From: Paenibacillus alvei DSM 29
GTDB taxonomy: Bacteria; Bacillota; Bacilli; Paenibacillales; Paenibacillaceae
Direction of reading: 5' to 3'
Assembly: GCF_000293805.1 (NCBI RefSeq)
Contig: NZ_AMBZ01000004.1
Coordinates: 145,001 to 209,000, forward strand
DNA: 64,000 nucleotides
Of this stretch, positions 38,571 to 46,927 are shown piece after piece. A program made the position numbers and the translations under genes. The notes beneath the pieces were generated by a model. It ran no database searches, was not told the DNA's origin, and was given only the letters and a program-made list of their open reading frames with translations. Every line of letters starts with the position of its first letter. Positions within the stretch are counted from its first letter, which is position 1.

Positions 38571-38585
38571 TTCGCTGCCTTTTTG
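38552..38585 (+). terminator. Terminator overlapping the relA stop codon
   Basis: gcagcgaatta pairs with taattcgctgc around tgca, followed by five T after cc. The relA stop (38568-38570) is inside the stem. Confidence 0.8.
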
Positions 38586-38738
38586 TCATGTAGGGGAAGT
38601 TGACATTGCGCAGACAAACTGTGATGCATCTGCAAGATGAACAGGTAAGCCAAGCGATGAAATTGCTTCGATAGAAGTTATATGGTTAGAACAGTATTCG
38701 GTTGGCATTGTATGGCGGAATTACAAGGAGGAAGCGAT

Positions 38739-39185
38739 ATGAAGGTAGTGGTGCAGCGCTGTAAAGAGGCGCATGTAGATGTTGACGGAGTAACGGTTGG
38801 CCGAATTGAGCATGGATTAATGCTGCTAGTTGGTATTACTCATGAAGATACAGAGCGTGATATCGAATGGATGGCGGAAAAATTAGCAGGTCTTCGTATT
38901 TTTGAAGATGAAACGGGGAAAATGAACAGCTCTGTGCAGGACGTAGACGGCAAAATTTTGTCGGTGTCGCAGTTTACATTGTACGGGGATTGCCGGAAGG
39001 GCAGACGTCCTAACTTTATGGCAGCGGCTCGTCCTGAGCAGGCAGAACCCATGTATGATTCGTTCAATGAGCGCCTTCGCACGCTTGGCTTAGAGGTTGC
39101 GACAGGGAAGTTCGGCGCTATGATGGACGTGCATTTAATCAATGATGGGCCGGTTACGCTTGTCCTCGACAGTCGCTCTGAATAA
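38739..39185 (+). CDS. dtd: D-aminoacyl-tRNA deacylase
   Basis: 148 residues from ATG 38739, with AAGGAGGA six bases upstream; a longer frame from 38682 has no site. DTD signatures SQFTLYGD near 78-85 and the Gly-Pro motif [10 protein letters not shown] near 136-145 are present. It removes D-amino acids (and glycine from tRNA-Ala) after mischarging. It lies after relA, as in B. subtilis, but relA ends in a terminator, so dtd may have its own promoter. Confidence 0.96.
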   Translation: MKVVVQRCKEAHVDVDGVTVGRIEHGLMLLVGITHEDTERDIEWMAEKLAGLRIFEDETGKMNSSVQDVDGKILSVSQFTLYGDCRKGRRPNFMAAARPEQAEPMYDSFNERLRTLGLEVATGKFGAMMDVHLINDGPVTLVLDSRSE

Positions 39186-39258
39186 CAGCTTCCTGGCTGG
39201 CTATACTAGGACTGGTACTTATGTACTTATTTGACGTCCTAGGCAGAGGAGCGATTCG

Positions 39259-39402
39259 ATGCGCCAGTCATTGCATCAGTTAGCAATACAGTATAGTTGT
39301 TTATCAGGAATGCAATCAATGCGTGAATCCGCTGCGGCATTGCAGCAGGAGGAAGAGCATCGGCAAGCGATGCGTCGGGATGGGGCAGGGGTGAAGCGAT
39401 AG
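39259..39402 (+). CDS. Small hypothetical protein (47 residues)
   Basis: A 47-residue frame with a well placed GAGGAG seven bases before ATG (39246-39251). It begins MRQSLHQLAIQYS and ends rich in Q, E and R (QQEEEHRQAMRR). I recognise no family. It lies in the long gap between dtd and the hisS leader. The ribosome site makes it plausible, but no promoter is clear and there is no other evidence. Confidence 0.35.
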   Translation: MRQSLHQLAIQYSCLSGMQSMRESAAALQQEEEHRQAMRRDGAGVKR

Positions 39403-39637
39403 TGGCCCATGCCCAATTGCAATCTCAGCTTTACTTCTAAACTTCTGGATAATGCACTGTGCCCATTAGAGCGCGTATGTTTTCGGAGGAGATAGAAAAA
39501 ATAAAGCGCTTTATTTTTGTAATCTGATTGTAATCTTTGTTTCATGTTTCTTTAACATTGGATACCTATAATAACAGACATGACCCCCTTTTAAAAATAT
39601 ATCTTATTGATAAACCTACAGTGATGTAGGTTTTTTC
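39403..39637 (+). other. Non-coding gap ahead of the hisS leader
   Basis: A/T-rich. A TATAAT at 39567-39572 without a good -35, then a compact hairpin terminator (aacctaca gtga tgtaggtt, T6) at 39613-39636. The terminator insulates hisS-aspS from upstream transcription. No gene is seen. Confidence 0.45.
39613..39636 (+). terminator. Terminator upstream of the hisS promoter
   Basis: aacctaca pairs perfectly with tgtaggtt around gtga and is followed by a run of T. Confidence 0.8.
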
Positions 39638-39666
39638 TTGACTTTAGCGTGCTACATCATTACAAT
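39638..39666 (+). promoter_or_regulatory. Sigma-A promoter of hisS-aspS
   Basis: TTGACT, 17 bases, TACAAT. A transcript from here would carry the whole T-box leader. Confidence 0.75.
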
Positions 39667-39669
39667 GTT

Positions 39670-40075
39670 CTTTATATTCCGACTTTACATGTAAAATGAA
39701 AATGATGATTTGATGACAGGAACAAGTAATTCGAACCCACATGTGCAGAGAGAGGTTCCACGGCTGGAAGAACCTTACTGATGGACGGATGAATGACATC
39801 CTCGAGAACCTGCGGCGAACGGAAATGCATCGGACTTATCGAACCGAAGCTTTCGTGTTAGGACAATAGTGATGTCCAAATTAGTAGCCGTACGGCGTAT
39901 GACGTACGTTACACGTGAATGAAGCGTGATCGGAGATTACATCTGTGTGCACATGTTTTTAGAGCACTGATGCTTACGATTGCGGAATGTGGGTGGCACC
40001 ACGGGTGAATGGAACATACCATCTCTCGTCCCTTTGCAAATGAATCATTTGCGGGGCGGGAGATTTTTTATTTTA
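39670..40075 (+). promoter_or_regulatory. T-box riboswitch controlling hisS-aspS, apparently tRNA-Asp specific
   Basis: The conserved T-box sequence gggtggcaccacggg is at 39991-40005, followed by a terminator hairpin (40021-40072, then T6). Stem I has distal arms aggttc/gaacct, then gaat-GAC-a at 39791-39798. The alaS T-box in this window has gaat-GCT-a at the equivalent place, so the specifier is GAC (Asp). The TGGN bulge reads TGGC, whose C pairs with discriminator G, which tRNA-Asp has; tRNA-His normally has C there. A His codon CAT overlaps GAC (39797-39799) but lacks the following A. An uncharged tRNA would prevent termination. Confidence 0.85.
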
Positions 40076-40104
40076 CAGACAAAACAATTAGGAGGTTAGC
40101 GCTC

Positions 40105-41355
40105 ATGGCATATCAAAAACCTACGGGTACGCAGGATTTGCTGCCAGGGACGGTTGAAATTTGGCAAACGGTCGAGCAAAAAGCTCGGGATATATGCCGC
40201 CGCTTTAACTTTAAAGAAATCCGGACTCCGATCTTCGAACAGACTGAGTTGTTTGAGCGCGGTGTTGGTGAAACAACGGATATCGTTGAAAAGGAAATGT
40301 ATACGTTCCGTGATAAGGGTGACCGCAGCATGACGCTGCGCCCGGAAAATACAGCAGGCGTAGTTCGCTCGTATGTAGAGAACAAGCTGTATGGCGACCC
40401 TGACTTGACGAAGCTGTATTACATTGGTCCAATGTTCCGGTATGAACGCCCGCAAGCGGGACGTTATCGCCAGTTCCACCAATTCGGTGTGGAGGCCTTC
40501 GGGTCTGTTGATCCTAGCTTAGACGCCGAAATTGTTGCGCTTGGCTATCAGTTTATGAAAGATATTGGCTTAAGCGGTGTACGCGTCGAGATTAATTCTG
40601 TCGGCAACGAACCAAGCCGTGCGGCTTACCGCGAGCGCTTGCTCGACTTCCTGATGCCGATGAAGGAGACGCTGTGCAAGGATTGCCAGTCCCGGATGGA
40701 GCGTAATCCGCTGCGTGTGCTTGACTGTAAGGTCGATCAGGACAAGTTCACGAATGCACCATCCATTCTAGACAGCTTGGACGAAGAGTGCGCGACACAC
40801 TTTGAGAAGGTGAAGCAGCATTTAACGGCGATGGGCGTTGATTATGAAGTGAACCACCGTCTTGTACGCGGGTTGGATTACTACACGCATACGGCATTCG
40901 AATATAAAGCGCAAGGTATTGGAGCAATTGACACCGTAGGCGGCGGAGGTCGCTACAACGGTCTTGTCTCTGAAATTGGCGGGCCTGAGCAGACAGGTAT
41001 CGGCTTCGGTATCGGGATGGAGCGAATTGTGCTTCTGCTTGATAAGCAAGGCATTGCCTGCAATGAGCAGCCTCCGCTTGATATTTATCTTGTCGGCTTG
41101 GGTGAACAGGCCGAGGATGAGGTGACGAAGGTATTGTACGCATTGCGTACAGCCGGGATTGCCGCCGAGAAGGACTACCAAGGCCGTAAGATGAAGGCGC
41201 AAATGAAGTCTGCTGACCGGATGCAGGCTCGATATGCAGGGATTCTCGGCGACGACGAGCTGTCGCGCGGTGAAATCGCATTGAAGAACCTAGCTACTGG
41301 CGAGCAGCAGTTCGTGAAGCTGGAAGAATTGGCTGAAGCGATCGTACGAGCTTAA
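40105..41355 (+). CDS. hisS: Histidyl-tRNA synthetase
   Basis: 416 residues from ATG 40105, nine bases after GGAGG; an in-frame ATG at 40009 lies inside the T-box and is not a start. Class II motifs: motif 2 PMFRYERPQAGRYRQFHQFG near 107-126, the His-specific LVRGLDYYTHTAFE near 255-268 and motif 3 GIGFGIGMERI near 300. A C-terminal anticodon-binding domain begins near 325. Charges tRNA-His. First gene of a T-box-controlled operon with aspS. Confidence 0.97.
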   Translation: MAYQKPTGTQDLLPGTVEIWQTVEQKARDICRRFNFKEIRTPIFEQTELFERGVGETTDIVEKEMYTFRDKGDRSMTLRPENTAGVVRSYVENKLYGDPDLTKLYYIGPMFRYERPQAGRYRQFHQFGVEAFGSVDPSLDAEIVALGYQFMKDIGLSGVRVEINSVGNEPSRAAYRERLLDFLMPMKETLCKDCQSRMERNPLRVLDCKVDQDKFTNAPSILDSLDEECATHFEKVKQHLTAMGVDYEVNHRLVRGLDYYTHTAFEYKAQGIGAIDTVGGGGRYNGLVSEIGGPEQTGIGFGIGMERIVLLLDKQGIACNEQPPLDIYLVGLGEQAEDEVTKVLYALRTAGIAAEKDYQGRKMKAQMKSADRMQARYAGILGDDELSRGEIALKNLATGEQQFVKLEELAEAIVRA

Positions 41356-41415
41356 CAAGGCTCGATTCCATTCGTTTAATGGACTGACTATATTGAAGTG
41401 AGGAGCGTGCATCCT

Positions 41416-43236
41416 ATGATGTACAAAACGCATCAGTGCGGAAAGATTACAAGAGATCAAATTGGTGAAACGGTTACCCTGAATGGTTGGGTACAACGTC
41501 GCCGTGACTTGGGAGGCGTATTGTTCATCGATTTGCGCGATAGAAGTGGTCTTGTCCAAATCGTATTTAACCCAGATTTTTCTCAAGAAGCGCATGATAT
41601 CGCAGATCGTGCTCGCAACGAATATGTGCTTGCTGTACGCGGTACGGTTGTTGAGCGTGATGCTGAAACAGTGAACCCTAACCTGCCAACTGGCGAAGTA
41701 GAAGTTCGTGTAACGGAAATTGAAATTTTGAATGCTGCGAAGAATCCACCGTTCTTCATTGAGGACGGTATCGAAATTGATGAATCCCTTCGCTTAAAAT
41801 ATCGTTATTTGGATCTTCGTCGTCCGGAAATGCAGAAGACGCTGATGCTTCGTTCCAAAGCGACGAAAGTATTCCGTGATTTCCTGGAAGAGAATGAATT
41901 CATCGATGTAGAAACACCAATCTTGACGATGATCACGCCAGAAGGTGCGCGTGACTACTTGGTACCGAGCCGTGTGCATCCAGGCGAATTCTACGCGCTG
42001 CCGCAATCTCCGCAAATCTTTAAGCAGTTGCTTATGGTATCCGGCGTTGAGCGATACTATCAAATTGCGCGCTGCTTCCGCGATGAGGACTTGCGTGCAG
42101 ACCGTCAGCCAGAATTCACTCAGGTGGACATCGAAACGTCCTTCATGTCTACCGAGCAATTGCACGAGATGATGGAACAATTGATGGTTCGCTTGTTTAA
42201 AACAACGGTTGGTGTAGATATCCCTACGCCATTCCAACGCATTACGTATCAAGACGCAATGGAGAAGTACGGTTCCGATAAGCCGGATCTTCGCTTCGGT
42301 CTTGAGCTTGTGGATGTGTGCGATATCGTACAAAACAGCGGTGTGAAGGTCTTCGCGTCAGTGATCGAAAAGGGCGGCGTTGTAAAAGTCCTGAATGCCA
42401 AAGGCTGCGGAACATGGAGCCGCAAGGACATTGACGATTTGGCGCCGTTTGCAGCACGCTACGGGGCAAAAGGCTTGGCTTGGATTCAAGTGAAGGACGG
42501 CGAATTCCGCGGTCCAATCGTGAAGTTCATGAGTGAGGAAGAAATCGCATCCCTTCGTGAGCGTACAGGCGCAGAAGAAGGAGACTTGCTGCTCTTCTCG
42601 GCGGACAAGCGTAAAGTCGTATACGATGTGCTCGGCAACCTTCGTCTCTTGATCGGCCGCCGCTTGAATCTGATTGATGACAGTGTGTTCAAGTTCGCTT
42701 GGGTTGTTGATTTCCCATTGCTCGGCTATGACGAAGAAGCGAAGCGTTATGTGGCTGAACATCATCCGTTCACACGTCCGAAAGACGAAGACTTGGCATT
42801 GTTCGATACAGATCCAGGTCAAATTCGCGCTCAAGCTTATGACCTTGTCTTGAACGGCTATGAAATCGGCGGTGGTTCGATGCGTATTTACAACCGGGAT
42901 GTACAGGAGAAGATGTTCGCGGCGCTTGGCTTCACACCAGAAGAAGCACAGCAAAAATTCGGATTCTTGATGAATGCCTTTGAATACGGTACGCCTCCGC
43001 ATGGCGGTATTGCGTTTGGCTTGGATCGTCTCGTAATGCTGCTTGCAGGTCGTACGAACTTGCGTGAAACGATTGCATTCCCGAAAACGGCAAGTGCGAC
43101 AGACTTGATGACAGATGCGCCTAACGTCGTTGATAGGTCTCAGTTGGACGTATTGCATATTAAGTCGACGTACAAGAAAAAGAAAAAGAAGAGAAGACAC
43201 AAGAGAATAACGAAGAGCAATAAGCCGGACGGCTGA
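41416..43236 (+). CDS. aspS: Aspartyl-tRNA synthetase
   Basis: 606 residues as read, from ATG 41416 with AGGAG ten bases upstream (ATG 41419 is also possible). N-terminal OB anticodon domain ([14 protein letters not shown]), bacterial class IIb motifs 2 ([18 protein letters not shown]) and 3 ([15 protein letters not shown]), and the GAD insertion in the middle. Charges tRNA-Asp. The last ~22 residues are oddly basic ([11 protein letters not shown]). A +1 change near 43174 would give an acidic K/E tail ending at 43223, so the end may be frameshifted in an A-rich tract. A hairpin follows at 43255. Confidence 0.95.
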   Translation: MMYKTHQCGKITRDQIGETVTLNGWVQRRRDLGGVLFIDLRDRSGLVQIVFNPDFSQEAHDIADRARNEYVLAVRGTVVERDAETVNPNLPTGEVEVRVTEIEILNAAKNPPFFIEDGIEIDESLRLKYRYLDLRRPEMQKTLMLRSKATKVFRDFLEENEFIDVETPILTMITPEGARDYLVPSRVHPGEFYALPQSPQIFKQLLMVSGVERYYQIARCFRDEDLRADRQPEFTQVDIETSFMSTEQLHEMMEQLMVRLFKTTVGVDIPTPFQRITYQDAMEKYGSDKPDLRFGLELVDVCDIVQNSGVKVFASVIEKGGVVKVLNAKGCGTWSRKDIDDLAPFAARYGAKGLAWIQVKDGEFRGPIVKFMSEEEIASLRERTGAEEGDLLLFSADKRKVVYDVLGNLRLLIGRRLNLIDDSVFKFAWVVDFPLLGYDEEAKRYVAEHHPFTRPKDEDLALFDTDPGQIRAQAYDLVLNGYEIGGGSMRIYNRDVQEKMFAALGFTPEEAQQKFGFLMNAFEYGTPPHGGIAFGLDRLVMLLAGRTNLRETIAFPKTASATDLMTDAPNVVDRSQLDVLHIKSTYKKKKKKRRHKRITKSNKPDG

Positions 43237-43254
43237 AAAGAAGCTGTTAGCACA

Positions 43255-43308
43255 TAACGCCCCTCGCCCGAAATTCCTATCTAGCGGATGCTTGGGCAAG
43301 GGGCGTTA
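43255..43308 (+). terminator. Strong hairpin after aspS, without a T run
   Basis: A 15-base stem with one mismatch (taacgcccctcgccc against gggcaaggggcgtta). No T tract follows, so it may be a weak terminator or an mRNA-stabilising end. Confidence 0.5.
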
Positions 43309-43508
43309 CGCTATGTTCTTGGGCCTGTCTATGATACGATATAGAGTAGAAGATTAAGCATCTAGGATGCGAACTTGATGCATGATGGCTTTTTGTGCAG
43401 AAGAGTGTTGCCATTTGTGCAGAAGTGTGCCAATTGACGGGCAAATTTGCACATGACACGATGCATAAACCATGCATGGATAATGAGACGCAGGAGGAAA
43501 AGGACGTT

Positions 43509-44252
43509 ATGCTGCATCAATTTTCACGTACGGAACTTGCGATTGGGCCGGAAGGCTTGGAGAAGCTTAAAAACAGCACAGTCGCCGTTCTAGGAATCGG
43601 CGGTGTTGGCTCAATGGCTGCAGAGGCATTGGCACGCACCGGTGTAGGTCGAATTATTCTCATTGATAAAGATACAGTCGATATTACGAACATTAATCGG
43701 CAAATTCACGCCTTGACGACTACTGTTGGTCAGAAGAAGGCGGAATTGATGCGTGATCGGATTAAGCTAATCAATCCAGATTGTGATGCGATTGCACTTA
43801 ACATGTTCTATACGGAAGAAACATACGAAGAATTATTTAAGTATGATCTGGATTATGTTGTCGATGCATCGGATACGATTGTATATAAAATTCACTTGAT
43901 CAAAGAATGCTTAAAGCGGAAAATACCTATTATTTCCAGTATGGGTGCGGCGAATAAGATGGATCCTTCGCGTTTCCAAGTGGCTGATATTTCGGAGACG
44001 TCTTACGACCCGATTGCTCGCGTTATTCGGCAAAAACTGCGTAAGGATGGCATTCGAAAAGGGGTCAAGGTTGTGTTCTCTACAGAGGAGCCAATCAAGC
44101 CGCGTGAGGATGTTACGGAGCGCATCGTACCGGATACTGCCCCTGATATTCGCAAGGCGAAGCAGCCACCTTCCAGTAACGCATTCGTGCCGCCAGTGGC
44201 TGGGCTTATTATGGTCAGTGTCGTGATCCGCGACATGCTGGCAGAGTTGTAA
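43509..44252 (+). CDS. tcdA: tRNA threonylcarbamoyladenosine dehydratase (TcdA/CsdL)
   Basis: 247 residues from ATG 43509 with GGAGGAAAAGGA upstream. A ThiF/E1-like enzyme: GIGGVGSMAAEALARTG near 26-42, IDKDTVDITNINRQ near 50-63 and the Asp-rich VVDASDTI near 118. It dehydrates t6A37 of tRNA to the cyclic form using ATP. The substrate fold distinguishes it from MoeB or ThiF, which have extra cysteine clusters not seen here. Directly upstream of rarA (14 bases), likely co-transcribed. Confidence 0.92.
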   Translation: MLHQFSRTELAIGPEGLEKLKNSTVAVLGIGGVGSMAAEALARTGVGRIILIDKDTVDITNINRQIHALTTTVGQKKAELMRDRIKLINPDCDAIALNMFYTEETYEELFKYDLDYVVDASDTIVYKIHLIKECLKRKIPIISSMGAANKMDPSRFQVADISETSYDPIARVIRQKLRKDGIRKGVKVVFSTEEPIKPREDVTERIVPDTAPDIRKAKQPPSSNAFVPPVAGLIMVSVVIRDMLAEL

Positions 44253-44266
44253 TTTGGGTGACAGAT

Positions 44267-45595
44267 ATGGATTTATTCTCTTATGGGGAAGAACAGCAGC
44301 ATCCGACGATGCGATTGCTGGCTGATCGAATTCGGCCAAAAACATTGGAAGAGTATATTGGCCAAGAACATATAGTAGGGCCGGGAAGACTGCTGCGAAG
44401 AGCGATTGAAGCGGATCGAGTCTCCTCGATATTGCTGTATGGGCCGCCAGGCTGCGGCAAGACGACGCTCGCTAATATCATCTCGGAGCAGACGAAGGGT
44501 GAATTCGTTCGCTTAAATGCAGTCGATGCATCAGTTAAGGATGTTCGAGCAGTTATTGAACAAGCTGATACGAATAAGAAGATGTACAATACCAAGACTA
44601 TTCTGTTCTTGGATGAGGTTCATCGCTTTAATCGATCACAACAGGATGCATTGCTGCCTGCCGTTGAAAAGGGGACGATTATATTCATCGGCGCAACGAC
44701 GGAAAATCCATTCCATCATGTAAATGGGGCGTTAATCAGCCGCTCGACCTTGTTCCAATTGAAGCCGCTCACGAAGGAGCACTCGCTAATTGCGATGAAG
44801 CGGGCTTTGGTTGATAAGGAGCGGGGACTTGGATTCATGCCGGTTCAGGCAGACTCGGATGCGCTTGAACACATTGCTTCCATGGCGAATGGCGACATAC
44901 GCCGTGCATTGAACGCGCTGGAGATGGCGGCAATGACGACGACACCGAGGGAAGACGGGACAGTCCACATTACATTGGAAGTGGCGGAAGAATCTGTTCG
45001 AAGGCCGATTGTACAGGCAGATGAATCGGTACAGTATGATGTATTGTCTGCCTTCCACAAGAGCATTCGCGGATCAAGTGATGCGGCCCTGTTCTGGTTC
45101 CTGTATGCGGTCGAGAAGCTGGGCATGGATCCAATGACATTCATTCGCAGATTAACCGTTGCATGCAGCGAAGATATCGGACTAGCGAACCCGCAAGCAA
45201 TGGTGCAGGCTGTTAGTGCGCTGGAGGCCTATCATCGAATAGGCTGGCCGGAGTCGAAGTACATCGTGGCGCAAGCTATTTTATTCGCGGTTGAAAGTCC
45301 AAAGTCCAACTCGATCCCGCTTGCCATTGCTCGCGTCATGCAGGCGTTTGAAGATATTAAGACGGCTGAAGTGCCATTGCATTTGCGCGATACGCATTAC
45401 AAAGGCGCGGACAAGCTCGGACACAAGGGCTATCAGTATCCACACGACTTTCCAGGACACTATGTGGAGCAGCAATACCTGCCTGACGCCATAAAGAAGC
45501 GGGTATTCTTTATGGCGAACGAGCAGGGGACAGAAGCCAAAATGCGCATCAACCAAGAGCGGAGAAGGGGCTCGCATGGTCGAGGCGACGCTTAG
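44267..45595 (+). CDS. rarA: Replication-associated recombination ATPase RarA (MgsA)
   Basis: 442 residues from ATG 44267, six bases after gggtg; GTG 44258 is an alternative start. AAA+ ATPase of the clamp-loader type with Walker A GPPGCGKTTLAN near 50, Walker B FLDEVHRFNRSQQDALLP near 105 and sensor 1 GATTENPFHHVN near 132. The C-terminal half contains the RarA tetramer motif (CSEDIGLANPQA) and ends near YLPD. It acts at stalled forks with SSB. Probably an operon with tcdA. Confidence 0.95.
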   Translation: MDLFSYGEEQQHPTMRLLADRIRPKTLEEYIGQEHIVGPGRLLRRAIEADRVSSILLYGPPGCGKTTLANIISEQTKGEFVRLNAVDASVKDVRAVIEQADTNKKMYNTKTILFLDEVHRFNRSQQDALLPAVEKGTIIFIGATTENPFHHVNGALISRSTLFQLKPLTKEHSLIAMKRALVDKERGLGFMPVQADSDALEHIASMANGDIRRALNALEMAAMTTTPREDGTVHITLEVAEESVRRPIVQADESVQYDVLSAFHKSIRGSSDAALFWFLYAVEKLGMDPMTFIRRLTVACSEDIGLANPQAMVQAVSALEAYHRIGWPESKYIVAQAILFAVESPKSNSIPLAIARVMQAFEDIKTAEVPLHLRDTHYKGADKLGHKGYQYPHDFPGHYVEQQYLPDAIKKRVFFMANEQGTEAKMRINQERRRGSHGRGDA

Positions 45596-45651
45596 TTTAG
45601 ACAGACCTTTATATTGAATTTGAAATGAATACTTTGGTGGGGGGTATTTTC

Positions 45652-46209
45652 ATGTTCAGTCACAGGCAAAGAGCTAACAAAGAACAAAGTCGCAATCGAA
45701 TCCCGAAACTGGCACTCGTTATTAGTTTACTGGTATTGGCAATTGTAACTGGCTGTGGGAACTCCTCTGATAGCATGGAAGCGGAAGGTCATGCGGATAC
45801 TTCGAAAGGACAGCATGATCGGTTGATGAAAAATGGTGATTTGCGTCAAATTACGGCGTCTGTTGATGAGCTTCCGCCATTCTTGAAGGATAAGCAGAAG
45901 GAAATGCAGCAAATTTATCAGCTTGCAGCTACGAACAGTGAACTGCTGCAATATATGCCTTGTTATTGCGGCTGTGGAGAAGTGGCTGGACATAAGAGCA
46001 ACCTGAATTGCTTCGTTGTATCGAAGGAAGAAGGAAAGATTGAATGGGATGATCATGGCACTCGTTGTGGCGTATGCCTTGATATCGCCGTTGAAGCTTC
46101 CCTGATGCTCCGTGATGGCAAGTCGATGAAGGATATCCGTCAAACGATTGATACTAAATACAAAGAGGGTTATGCAGAGCCTACTCCTACACCGCTTCCT
46201 TCCGTGTAG
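45652..46209 (+). CDS. PCYCGC-motif lipoprotein
   Basis: 185 residues from ATG 45652, with a run of six G (gggggg, 45637-45642) nine bases upstream; the frame could open earlier at 45625. N-terminal basic stretch, membrane segment and a lipobox VTGC near residue 35, so it is probably a lipid-anchored exported protein. The diagnostic PCYCGC motif is near 109, with a further CGVC near 148: five or more cysteines outside the cell. The family is common in Bacillus and Paenibacillus and its function is not known to me; a metal- or redox-binding role is suggested only by the cysteines. Followed by a terminator. Confidence 0.8.
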   Translation: MFSHRQRANKEQSRNRIPKLALVISLLVLAIVTGCGNSSDSMEAEGHADTSKGQHDRLMKNGDLRQITASVDELPPFLKDKQKEMQQIYQLAATNSELLQYMPCYCGCGEVAGHKSNLNCFVVSKEEGKIEWDDHGTRCGVCLDIAVEASLMLRDGKSMKDIRQTIDTKYKEGYAEPTPTPLPSV

Positions 46210-46244
46210 AAGAAGAATTCATGCATGCCCAATTTCCAATTGGC

Positions 46245-46275
46245 ATGGATTCCTAAGGAATCCATGTTTATTTTT
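46245..46275 (+). terminator. Terminator after PCYCGC lipoprotein gene
   Basis: atggattcc pairs perfectly with ggaatccat around taa, followed by a T-rich tract. Confidence 0.75.
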
Positions 46276-46388
46276 CTTCGCTTTGTCATAACCTACTGGC
46301 AACAGTGCCATACATATGTAGGTATGTTCATCTCGTTCTCACGCATAGCAGCAAGATATGGATGAACAACACAAAGGAGAAGAAGAAG

Positions 46389-46697
46389 ATGAATTATTTC
46401 CTGGGAAAAGATTTGGATGCAGAAGTGCTGGAAAGGGTATCGCAAACGTTCAAAGCGCTGGGCGATCCAACACGTATTCGAATTTTGTCGCTTCTTGCGC
46501 GTGAAGAATGTGCTGTGAACCAAGTGGCAGACGCGCTGCAGCTATCTCAGTCTGCAGTATCCCATCAGCTCAAGACACTGCGGGCATATCGTTTTGTCAG
46601 ATATCGCCGGGAAGGACAGAACATTTTGTACACATGCGATGATGCCTATATTATCGAACTGTTAAATGAGGCGGTTCGATACGCGACCGAACAATAG
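46389..46697 (+). CDS. ArsR/SmtB-family transcriptional regulator
   Basis: 102 residues from ATG 46389, with AAGGAG nine bases upstream; longer frames opening at 46305 or 46362 lack a site. Winged helix with FKALGDPTRIRILSLL near 20-35 and recognition helix LQLSQSAVSHQLKTLR near 55-70. Only one cysteine (EECAVNQVADAL) is near the alpha-3 metal site and no alpha-5 D/H metal cluster is evident. The signal is therefore uncertain; many members sense metals, but others do not. It may regulate the adjacent lipoprotein or CNNM gene, or an unlinked target. Confidence 0.88.
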   Translation: MNYFLGKDLDAEVLERVSQTFKALGDPTRIRILSLLAREECAVNQVADALQLSQSAVSHQLKTLRAYRFVRYRREGQNILYTCDDAYIIELLNEAVRYATEQ

Positions 46698-46927
46698 TGA
46701 ATGTATTAAACTTTATGTTCCGATTCATCTTCAACAAAATTGGTGATAGGACGATATAAAGAAAGAATATACATAATGAAAATCCCATTAATATTCATGT
46801 GTTCAATGACTGGGTGGATGAGAGTAGGATTCTTATGTATTTTCTTATATAATAGATGTATGTCTTTATTTTATTGTATGGGGAGGTGTTCCTGTCCGTT
46901 TCGAATAGGGAGTGGGCAGGAGATCGG

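Noticed and set aside
40009-40104. An upstream ATG that would lengthen HisRS by 32 residues
   Set aside because: It lies in the T-box core and its terminator; the ATG at 40105 has a clear GGAGG site and the family start.
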